Below, piece after piece: positions 1-5,086 of a stretch of DNA of 5,086 nucleotides. How positions within the stretch are numbered: position 1 is the stretch's first letter; every line of letters starts with the position of its first letter. Source of the stretch: Bacteroidota bacterium. GTDB taxonomy: Bacteria; Bacteroidota; Bacteroidia; B-17B0; Aurantibacillaceae. Location of the stretch: positions 1 to 5,086 of the forward strand of contig CANJJP010000165.1 in the NCBI GenBank assembly GCA_947474485.1, given 5' to 3'. Under the pieces are notes generated by a model. It was not told where the DNA came from. It saw nothing but the letters and a program-made list of their open reading frames with translations, and did not search any database. Made by a program: the position numbers and the translations under genes.

Positions 1-19
1 AAATATTTCATTTTATTAC

Positions 20-27
20 TATATTTG
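20..27 (+). promoter_or_regulatory. Probable Bacteroidota -7 promoter element for the DUF3098-uppP-truB operon
   Basis: The octamer TATATTTG fits the Bacteroidota housekeeping -7 consensus TAnnTTTG at every fixed position. Transcription would start roughly at 32-35, giving a short A/T-rich leader of about 12-15 bases before the ATG at 47. The partner -33 TTG/TTTG element would lie left of the window edge, so it cannot be checked. An A/T-rich sequence can match by chance, so confidence is moderate. Confidence 0.45.
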
Positions 28-46
28 CTCTTCTTATTTTAAAATT

Positions 47-298
47 ATGAGTAATTCTCCTACTGGATTTGGTATTGCAAAAGAAAACTATAAAATTCTT
101 TTAGTTGGCCTAGCACTTATTGTACTTGGTTATATCTTAATGATTGGAGGAGGTAGTGATGACCCAAATGTATTTAATCCTGAAATATTCAGTACTCAAC
201 GCATTACTATTGCACCTGTTACTTGCCTTGCAGGTTTCGTTGTTATCGTTGTTGCAATTATGCGTAGACCTAAATCTAAAGACGAAGCTTCTAAGTAA
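47..298 (+). CDS. DUF3098 family small membrane protein
   Basis: This 83-residue protein has two hydrophobic segments, about residues 16-34 and 53-72, separated by a polar loop and followed by a basic tail (RRPKSKDEASK) likely to lie in the cytoplasm. The pattern is typical of DUF3098 as I remember it: an N-terminal F-x3-KxNY stretch (F8, K12, N14, Y15), LMIGGGSDDP at 31-40, FNPEIFS at 43-49, then RITIAP at 52-57. The biochemical role of the family is unknown. In Bacteroidota it commonly sits just before uppP, and here its stop codon overlaps the uppP start by one base (TAATG), suggesting coupled translation. A supporting role in envelope or lipid-carrier biology is inference from this linkage only. 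The ATG at 47 gives the usual family length, and the leader has no clear Shine-Dalgarno site. Confidence 0.85.
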   Translation: MSNSPTGFGIAKENYKILLVGLALIVLGYILMIGGGSDDPNVFNPEIFSTQRITIAPVTCLAGFVVIVVAIMRRPKSKDEASK

Positions 299-1092
299 TG
301 AATTATTTTGAGGCAATTGTTTTAGCTATTATCGAAGGGCTAACAGAATTTCTCCCAGTTTCTTCTACCGGACACATGATAATAGGCTCATCTATCATGG
401 GCATAGCATCAAATAAATTCGTTAAACTTTTTACTATCTGTATTCAATTAGGCGCTATACTTTCGGTATTGGTTCTTTATTACAAACGTTTTTTAAAGTC
501 GGTAGATTTTTACATTAAGCTTGTAATTGCTTTTATTCCTGCAGCTATTTTAGGAAAATTATTAAGCGATTACATTGATGCATTGCTTGAAACACCATTA
601 GGAGTAGCCATTTCATTATTACTTGGTGGGGTTATTTTATTGTTTGTAGATAAATGGTTTAATAAAAATGAAGTTGATGATGTAGATAAAATTAGCAAAC
701 CAAATGCATTTAAAATTGGATTGTTCCAATGTATTGCAATGATACCAGGAGTTTCGAGAAGCGGGGCAAGTATTGTAGGTGGTATGAGTTTAGGTTTATC
801 TAGAAAAGTAGCTGCGGAATTCTCTTTCTTTTTAGCGGTACCAACAATGTTTGCAGCAACTGCTTATAAAGTATACAAATACACCAAAGAATTTGGAGTG
901 CCTACAGGCGAAGAAATTAAATTACTTGCAGTAGGTAATTTAGTTGCATTTATTGTTGGGCTATTAGCTATTAAAACCTTCATCGGTTTCTTAAACAAGA
1001 ATGGTTTCAAGGTTTTTGGCTGGTATCGTATTGCAATTGGCGCCTTTATTATTACACTTTATTTAACAGGTCATAACCTTTCTATCATTTAA
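298..1092 (+). CDS. uppP: Undecaprenyl-diphosphatase UppP (BacA family)
   Basis: UppP is an integral membrane phosphatase that converts undecaprenyl diphosphate to undecaprenyl phosphate, recycling the lipid carrier for peptidoglycan and other surface polymers; extra activity gives bacitracin resistance. The 264-residue length is normal. Both BacA signatures are present: EGLTEFLPVSSTGHM at residues 13-27, with E13, E17, S23 and H26 matching E. coli E17, E21, S27 and H30, and PGVSRSG at 150-156, with R154 matching the essential R174. Several hydrophobic helices are visible, for example around 43-61, 73-90, 101-117, 173-190, 207-230 and 242-258. The ATG at 298 overlaps the upstream stop codon by one base and places the first motif at the expected distance from the N terminus. 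No active-site residue is missing, so the enzyme should be functional. Confidence 0.97.
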   Translation: MNYFEAIVLAIIEGLTEFLPVSSTGHMIIGSSIMGIASNKFVKLFTICIQLGAILSVLVLYYKRFLKSVDFYIKLVIAFIPAAILGKLLSDYIDALLETPLGVAISLLLGGVILLFVDKWFNKNEVDDVDKISKPNAFKIGLFQCIAMIPGVSRSGASIVGGMSLGLSRKVAAEFSFFLAVPTMFAATAYKVYKYTKEFGVPTGEEIKLLAVGNLVAFIVGLLAIKTFIGFLNKNGFKVFGWYRIAIGAFIITLYLTGHNLSII

Positions 1093-1098
1093 TTTTCA

Positions 1099-1827
1099 TT
1101 GAACCTGTTAGAATATATCTCCGATCCTAATCGTGATTTTGCTACGGGTGAAGTTATCCTGGTTGATAAACCTTTAACTTGGACTTCTTTCAATGCTGTA
1201 AATAAAATTAAGCACAGCATTAAAAATCATCCTTCCTTTACAAAAGATGGAGTAAAACTTAAAGCAAGAGTTGGGCATGCTGGAACACTTGATCCTCTAG
1301 CAACTGGGCTACTCATTATTTGTACCGGAAAAAAAACAAAAGAGATTGAGAATTATCAAGGAATGAAAAAAGTGTACACTGGAACTTTTTTTATTGGCGC
1401 TACTACTCCTTGTTTTGATTTAGAAAAAGAAGTAGATGCTACTTTTCCAACAGAGCATATTACTAAGGAATTAATTTTAGAAACAGTTAAAACATTTGTT
1501 GGAGAGCAACAACAAACGCCACCATTATTTTCAGCTATTAAAGTTAAAGGACAAAGAGCCTATAATATTGCACGAGCTGGAAATGACGTAGAATTAAAAT
1601 CTCGAAGTATTACTATCGAATCCTTCGAAATAACAAAAATTGAAATGCCCAGCGTTTCATTTAAGATTACTTGCAGTAAAGGAACTTACATCCGTTCCAT
1701 TGCAAGAGATTTGGGAATTGCGTTAAACTCTGGTGCTCACCTTACTTCATTAAGAAGAGAGAAGATTGGAGATTTTGATATAGAAAATGCGATTGACATG
1801 CCTGCAAAGTCAAACAAGTTGGACTAA
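1099..1827 (+). CDS. truB: tRNA pseudouridine(55) synthase TruB, probable TTG start
   Basis: TruB isomerises U55 in the T-loop of almost all elongator tRNAs to pseudouridine. The 242-residue protein has DKPLTWTS at 23-30, then RVGHAGTLDPLATG at 57-70 with the catalytic aspartate D65, Y93 in KVYTGTFFIG, the LFSAIKVKGQRAY stretch at 143-155, and KGTYIRSIARDLG at 194-206 with the conserved R199. A C-terminal SGAHLTSLRREKIGDF stretch follows. There is no ATG between the uppP stop and the conserved DKP motif, so the TTG at 1099 is the best start. It lies 6 bases after the uppP stop and in the same frame, which favours reinitiation by ribosomes finishing uppP. The exact N terminus is uncertain because residues 1-16 are not strongly conserved in the family. 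Function is secure. Confidence 0.95.
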   Translation: MNLLEYISDPNRDFATGEVILVDKPLTWTSFNAVNKIKHSIKNHPSFTKDGVKLKARVGHAGTLDPLATGLLIICTGKKTKEIENYQGMKKVYTGTFFIGATTPCFDLEKEVDATFPTEHITKELILETVKTFVGEQQQTPPLFSAIKVKGQRAYNIARAGNDVELKSRSITIESFEITKIEMPSVSFKITCSKGTYIRSIARDLGIALNSGAHLTSLRREKIGDFDIENAIDMPAKSNKLD

Positions 1828-1854
1828 AAACTGTTTAATTTTCATTAATTTAAC

Positions 1855-1885
1855 TTGCAGATATACCTTAAATGTGGTATTTTTG
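1855..1885 (+). promoter_or_regulatory. Probable promoter of the suf operon (TTG-N20-TATTTTTG)
   Basis: TTG at 1855-1857, a 20-base spacer and TATTTTTG at 1878-1885 match the Bacteroidota TTG-N17-23-TAnnTTTG arrangement exactly. It lies in the only sizeable intergenic gap of the window, between truB and the A-type carrier gene. Transcription would begin near 1889-1893, leaving a leader of about 60 bases before the ATG at 1953. This supports an independent transcript for the suf genes, although read-through from truB remains possible because I see no convincing terminator after truB. Confidence 0.65.
1863..1880. promoter_or_regulatory. Inverted repeat overlapping the suf promoter, possible operator
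   Basis: ATACC at 1863-1867 and GGTAT at 1876-1880 are perfect inverted arms separated by 8 bases. The right arm shares its last three bases with the -7 element and the left arm lies in the promoter spacer, so a protein bound here would interfere with RNA polymerase. The outer ends resemble those of IscR type 1 sites (ATA...TAT with C/G flanks), but the dyad is about 7 bases shorter than that consensus. Five-base arms can occur by chance, so this is a suggestion only. Confidence 0.25.
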
Positions 1886-1952
1886 TCGGATATTTGGATT
1901 TAATCTAAATAAGCATAAAGAAGAAAACACCCTATTTTTAAAACATACAGCC

Positions 1953-2279
1953 ATGATTACAGTTTCTGAAACAGCAAGAGAACATGCAATTAAAATATTG
2001 CAAGAAGAAAATCGTCCTGCCGACTCATTTATTAGAGTTGGAGTTGAAGGTGGAGGATGCTCGGGACTTAGTTACAAATTAGAGTTTGATAACGTATCTA
2101 AAGAAGGAGATCAAGTTTTTGAAGACAATGGAGTTAAAATTGTTTGCGACAAAAAGAGCTTTTTATACTTAGTAGGTACGCAATTAGATTACAGCGGGGG
2201 TATTAACGGTAAAGGTTTTTCGTTTAATAATCCAAACGCATCTCGCACATGCGGATGTGGCGAATCATTTTCAGTTTAA
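1953..2279 (+). CDS. A-type iron-sulfur carrier protein (SufA/ErpA/IscA-like, HesB family)
   Basis: A-type carriers receive Fe-S clusters from the scaffold and deliver them to apo-proteins in the cytoplasm. The 108-residue product begins MITVSETAREHAIKIL, the usual N terminus, and carries the three family cysteines: C36 in GGGCSGLSY, and C100 and C102 in the C-terminal CGCGESF motif. An extra cysteine, C65, sits in KIVCDKKS. The reading frame is open to an ATG at 1872, adding 27 residues, but that ATG lies upstream of the predicted -7 element, so the promoter transcript could not include it. The extension is also unlike family N termini, and 108 residues is the normal length. Position at the head of sufB-sufC argues for a SUF role; sequence alone does not separate SufA from ErpA, so no symbol is given. 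Confidence 0.93.
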   Translation: MITVSETAREHAIKILQEENRPADSFIRVGVEGGGCSGLSYKLEFDNVSKEGDQVFEDNGVKIVCDKKSFLYLVGTQLDYSGGINGKGFSFNNPNASRTCGCGESFSV

Positions 2280-2288
2280 ATTTTAGAA

Positions 2289-2483
2289 GTGGCCAAATTA
2301 ATTTTACATACTGAAGCAAATCTTGATGCAATTACCGAACGTAGATTGCAAGAAAACTTTTCTCTTTCACCAAAAGAAAGAATGAAAAAAGCGTATTTAT
2401 TGATGGCTATCTCAGCAAAATTAAAAAACGGTGTATTAAAAGAGCCACAGGGTCTTGGTGTAATATTAAAGAAGAGGAAATGA
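2289..2483 (+). CDS. Small basic protein of unknown function, paired with a nucleotidyltransferase
   Basis: I cannot assign this 64-residue protein to a characterised family. It starts at GTG 2289, 9 bases after the carrier stop and in the same frame; the first in-frame ATG is codon 32, too late to be likely. A short N-terminal stretch (LILHTEANLDAIT, residues 4-16) is followed by a charged, probably helical middle (ERRLQENF, then SPKERMKKAYLLMAISAKLKNG) and a tail KEPQGLGVILKKRK at 51-64. It is rich in lysine and arginine, with no signal peptide or membrane segment. It lacks the RxxxxH motif of HEPN proteins. I recall similar small proteins beside nucleotidyltransferases in other Bacteroidota, which cannot be checked here. 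The ATGA overlap with the next gene suggests a coupled pair, possibly antitoxin-like or a binding partner; that is inference. Confidence 0.7.
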   Translation: MAKLILHTEANLDAITERRLQENFSLSPKERMKKAYLLMAISAKLKNGVLKEPQGLGVILKKRK

Positions 2484-2950
2484 ATTTATTTGAAGAAGAA
2501 ATAGAGCGCTTTTTATTACTGCTAAGAAAACATAATGTTCATTTTTTGTTGGTTGGTGGCTTGGCTGTAAATTTTCATGGTTACTCTAGAACAACTGGCG
2601 ATGTTGATTTGTGGCTCGATGAAACAGAATCAAACAGGATAAAATTAGTTGCTGCTTTAAAAGAATATGACATAGAAGGTGCAGATGTATTCCTTAAACA
2701 CCCTTTAATTGCAGGATTTTCAGAATTACTATTGGATAATGGAATTTATGTTGACTTCATGTCTGATTTACAATTTTTAAAACAAGAACAATTTAATGAA
2801 TGTTTTGTATTAGCAGAATATTACAACATAAACGAAAACGAAAAAATACCAGTACTTCATATCAATAAATTAATTGAAGAAAAGAAAAAATCATCGCGAC
2901 CAAAAGATATTGATGATGCAGAACACTTAATAAAATTAGTTAGAAAATAA
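2480..2950 (+). CDS. Small nucleotidyltransferase-fold protein (AbiEii/MNT/DUF6036-like)
   Basis: The 156-residue protein shows a nucleotidyltransferase (DNA polymerase beta superfamily) core: VGGLAVNFHGYSRTTGDVDLWLD at 25-47, with the G26-G27 pair and the metal-binding D41 and D43, and a third candidate acidic residue D92 in IYVDFMSD. A C-terminal part with INKLIEEKKKSSRPKDIDDAEHL (128-150) matches the RPKDxxD tail seen in AbiEii- and DUF6036-like proteins. All three catalytic acids are present, so it may be active, transferring a nucleotide to an unknown RNA or protein. It starts at ATG 2480, overlapping the small upstream gene by four bases, and ends 4 bases before sufB. Base composition looks like its neighbours, so there is no sign of recent transfer. 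Function as a type IV-like toxin or minimal nucleotidyltransferase is inference. Confidence 0.8.
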   Translation: MNLFEEEIERFLLLLRKHNVHFLLVGGLAVNFHGYSRTTGDVDLWLDETESNRIKLVAALKEYDIEGADVFLKHPLIAGFSELLLDNGIYVDFMSDLQFLKQEQFNECFVLAEYYNINENEKIPVLHINKLIEEKKKSSRPKDIDDAEHLIKLVRK

Positions 2951-2954
2951 TACA

Positions 2955-4418
2955 ATGGCAGCAGAGCAAGACGAAGCATTAGAGCAACACATCAACTCCG
3001 AATACAAGTGGGGATTTACCACGGATATCGAATCAGACACTTTTAAAAAAGGACTGAACGAAGAAGTAATAAAACTACTCTCTCATAAAAAAAACGAACC
3101 AGAATGGCTTTTAGAATATCGCTTAAAAGCATATCGCTATTGGCTTACAATGAAAGCACCTGATAATTGGGCATATTTTCAATATCCTAAAATGGATTTT
3201 CAAGATGTATCTTACTACTCTGCACCTAAAGTAAAACCTACCTTAAATAGCTTAGATGAAGTAGATCCTGAATTAATAAAAACATTTGAAAAGCTGGGCA
3301 TTTCATTAGAAGAACAAAAACGTTTAACTGGAGTATCTTCAAACATAGCAGTTGATGCAGTGTTCGATAGTGTATCTGTTAAAACAACGTTTAGAGAAAC
3401 ATTAGCTGAAAAAGGAATTATTTTCTGTTCTTTCAGTGAAGCTGTTCATGAGTATCCTGAGCTAATAAAAAAATACATGGGAATGGTTGTTCCGTTTACC
3501 GATAATTATTACACAGCTTTAAACAGTGCCGTATTTAGTGATGGCTCATTTTGTTACATTCCAAAAGGCGTTCGTTGTCCAATGGAATTATCAACTTACT
3601 TCCGTATCAACTCATCTGGCACCGGGCAATTTGAAAGAACATTAATTGTTGCTGACGAAGAATCATACGTGAGTTATTTAGAAGGCTGTACTGCGCCACA
3701 ACGCGACGAAAATCAATTACACGCTGCAGTTGTAGAAATTATTGCTTACAAAAACGCTGAAGTAAAATACAGCACCGTACAAAATTGGTATCCTGGAGAT
3801 AAAGATGGAAAAGGTGGCATTTATAATTTCGTGACTAAACGTGGCTTGTGTGTGGGTGATTATAGTAAAATTAGCTGGACCCAAGTAGAAACTGGTTCCG
3901 CAATTACATGGAAATATCCATCAGTAATACTAAAGGGAGATAATAGTGTTGGTGAATTTTACTCAGTTGCCGTTACAAACAATCACCAACAAGCTGACAC
4001 GGGAACAAAAATGATTCATGTTGGTAAGAATACTAAATCAACAATAATCTCAAAAGGGATTTCGGCAGGTGTTAGTAACAACTCATATAGAGGTTTAGTA
4101 CAAATTAGAAAAGGAGCAATCAATGCTCGTAATTTTTCTCAATGTGATAGCTTACTAATGGGCGACAAATGCGGAGCACATACTTTTCCTTATATCGAAA
4201 TAAAAGATAAAACAGCTATTGTTGAGCATGAAGCAACTACTTCAAAAATTGGTGAAGACCAATTATTCTATTGCAATCAACGTGGAATAAGCACAGAGAA
4301 AGCAATTGGATTAATTGTAAATGGATATTGCAGAGAAGTATTAAATAAACTCCCAATGGAATTTGCTATTGAAGCACAAAAGCTTTTAGCAATAAGTTTA
4401 GAAGGAAGCGTAGGATAA
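2955..4418 (+). CDS. sufB: Fe-S cluster scaffold protein SufB
   Basis: SufB is the scaffold subunit of the cytoplasmic SufBC2D complex, where sulfur and iron are assembled into nascent clusters. At 487 residues it is close to the 495 of E. coli SufB. The N-terminal part contains YRLKAYRYWLTM (55-66) and a core from about residue 130 (SSNIAVDAVFDSVSV). The beta-helix region carries FCYIPKGVRCP (199-209) and YLEGCTAP (241-248), with C245 matching the sulfur-accepting C254 of E. coli. The C-terminal functional site is intact: NFSQCDS with C397 (E. coli C405), and VEHEATTSKI with H425 and E426 (H433, E434). The ATG at 2955 lies 4 bases after the nucleotidyltransferase stop, so transcription and perhaps translation depend on the genes upstream; I found no TAnnTTTG element directly before it. 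Identification is secure. Confidence 0.98.
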   Translation: MAAEQDEALEQHINSEYKWGFTTDIESDTFKKGLNEEVIKLLSHKKNEPEWLLEYRLKAYRYWLTMKAPDNWAYFQYPKMDFQDVSYYSAPKVKPTLNSLDEVDPELIKTFEKLGISLEEQKRLTGVSSNIAVDAVFDSVSVKTTFRETLAEKGIIFCSFSEAVHEYPELIKKYMGMVVPFTDNYYTALNSAVFSDGSFCYIPKGVRCPMELSTYFRINSSGTGQFERTLIVADEESYVSYLEGCTAPQRDENQLHAAVVEIIAYKNAEVKYSTVQNWYPGDKDGKGGIYNFVTKRGLCVGDYSKISWTQVETGSAITWKYPSVILKGDNSVGEFYSVAVTNNHQQADTGTKMIHVGKNTKSTIISKGISAGVSNNSYRGLVQIRKGAINARNFSQCDSLLMGDKCGAHTFPYIEIKDKTAIVEHEATTSKIGEDQLFYCNQRGISTEKAIGLIVNGYCREVLNKLPMEFAIEAQKLLAISLEGSVG

Positions 4419-4451
4419 AAAACTGAATTATAAATTTTGAATTAATATAAA

Positions 4452-5086
4452 ATGATTACAATAAAAAACTTACACGCCAACATCGAAGGCAAAGAAATAT
4501 TAAAAGGAATTAATCTAGAGATTAAAGCAGGAGAAGTACATGCTATCATGGGGCCAAATGGTTCTGGGAAATCAACTCTTTCGAGCGTATTAGCTGGAAG
4601 ATCGGATTATGAAGTAACTGAAGGTGAAGTTTGGTTTAACGGGAAAAACCTATTAGAACTATCAGCTGAAGATCGTGCACGCGAAGGACTTTTCTTGGCT
4701 TTCCAATATCCTATTGAAATCCCAGGTGTAAGCAATGTTAACTTCTTAAAAACAGCTATTAACGAAATTCGTGAGTACAAAGGTCAAGAAGCAATAGAAG
4801 CAAAAGATTTTCTTGCATTAGTAAAAGAAAAGCAAAAATTGGTTGAGCTTGATGGCAAGTTAACGAACCGCAGTGTAAACGAAGGTTTTAGTGGAGGAGA
4901 GAAAAAAAGAAATGAAATTTTTCAAATGGCCATGCTAAATCCAAAGTTTGCAATACTTGATGAAACTGATTCAGGATTAGACATTGATGCATTACGTATT
5001 GTTGCAAATGGAGTAAACACAATAAAAACAAAAGAAAATGCGTTTTTAGTAATTACTCATTACCAACGTTTATTAGATTATATCGT
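4452..5086 (+). CDS. sufC: Fe-S assembly ATPase SufC (3' end outside the window)
   Basis: SufC is the ABC-type ATPase of the SufBC2D complex; nucleotide-driven dimerisation reshapes SufB-SufD so that a cluster can form. My translation from ATG 4452 gives 211 complete codons before the window ends, of about 250 expected. Walker A is GPNGSGKST at 34-42 with K40. The Q-loop is FQYPIEIPG from 84 with Q85, the signature is FSGGEKKRNEI at 146-156, Walker B plus D-loop is FAILDETDSGLD at 166-177 with catalytic E171, and the H-loop histidine is H203 in ITHYQRLLDYI. The FQYP, EKKRNEI and ETDSGLD wording is characteristic of SufC rather than transporter ATPases, and there is no membrane partner. It follows sufB after a 33-base A/T-rich gap. 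sufD is expected next. The reading frame is open to the edge. Confidence 0.97.
   Translation, partial: MITIKNLHANIEGKEILKGINLEIKAGEVHAIMGPNGSGKSTLSSVLAGRSDYEVTEGEVWFNGKNLLELSAEDRAREGLFLAFQYPIEIPGVSNVNFLKTAINEIREYKGQEAIEAKDFLALVKEKQKLVELDGKLTNRSVNEGFSGGEKKRNEIFQMAMLNPKFAILDETDSGLDIDALRIVANGVNTIKTKENAFLVITHYQRLLDYI

Noticed and set aside
1..42. Open frame ending in TAA at 40-42 with a hydrophobic tail (KYFILLLYLLFLF), possibly the end of an upstream membrane protein such as FtsX.
   Set aside because: Only 13 codons are visible, all from A/T-rich sequence that gives hydrophobic residues by default, and the tail does not resemble FtsX C termini I know. A promoter match overlaps it.
1088..1100. 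The 13-mer TTTAATTTTCATT occurs here, just before truB, and again at 1834-1846 after truB.
   Set aside because: Both copies are in A/T-rich gaps, there are only two, and neither extends further or forms a hairpin; chance is a sufficient explanation.
1828..1860. Possible terminator after truB.
   Set aside because: There is no G/C-containing stem followed by a T run, only weak A/T self-complementarity, so it cannot be called.
1898..1910. Small inverted repeat ATTTA-atc-TAAAT in the leader of the A-type carrier gene, considered as a regulatory hairpin.
   Set aside because: The stem has five A-U pairs with a three-base loop and would be unstable; no riboswitch-like conserved core is visible in the roughly 60-base leader.
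2480..2950. Recent horizontal transfer of the nucleotidyltransferase pair.
   Set aside because: Base composition and codon choice look like the flanking suf genes, and there are no flanking repeats, tRNA sites or transposase remnants.
4419..4451. Near match to TAnnTTTG (AAATTTTG) between sufB and sufC, considered as an internal sufC promoter.
   Set aside because: The invariant first T is replaced and I see no convincing upstream TTG at proper spacing; a 33-base A/T-rich gap is ordinary within an operon.

Overview
The window looks like a chromosomal segment of an AT-rich (low-GC) member of the Bacteroidota. Four things point there: a DUF3098 small membrane protein directly followed by uppP and truB, a gene order I know from this phylum; two matches to the Bacteroidota -7 promoter element TAnnTTTG; A/T-rich leaders without clear Shine-Dalgarno sites; and the sequences of the suf genes. 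All genes are on the + strand and tightly packed. I cannot name the genus.

Left block (about 20-1827): a likely promoter, then a DUF3098 membrane protein, undecaprenyl-diphosphatase (uppP/bacA) and tRNA pseudouridine-55 synthase (truB). The first two overlap by one base. truB begins 6 bases after the uppP stop, probably from a TTG codon. This is a housekeeping operon joining cell-wall lipid carrier recycling with tRNA modification.

Middle (1828-1952): the only real intergenic gap, 125 bp. It holds a well-formed Bacteroidota promoter (TTG, 20-base spacer, TATTTTTG) and a small inverted repeat over the promoter. This is probably the start of the SUF iron-sulfur cluster assembly operon.

Right block (1953-5086): an A-type Fe-S carrier (SufA/ErpA-like), an unrecognised 64-residue basic protein, a small nucleotidyltransferase-fold protein, sufB, and sufC, which runs off the window end. 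SufB and SufC form the core of the SufBC2D scaffold (sufD would be expected beyond the window), and the A-type carrier passes finished clusters to target proteins.

The least ordinary part is the two-gene pair at 2289-2950, which resembles a toxin-antitoxin or minimal-nucleotidyltransferase module. It sits between the carrier and sufB with 9-base, minus-4-base and 4-base junctions, so it appears to be co-transcribed with Fe-S assembly. Everything else is conserved core-genome content; I see no RNA genes, CRISPR arrays, insertion sequences or clear terminators.
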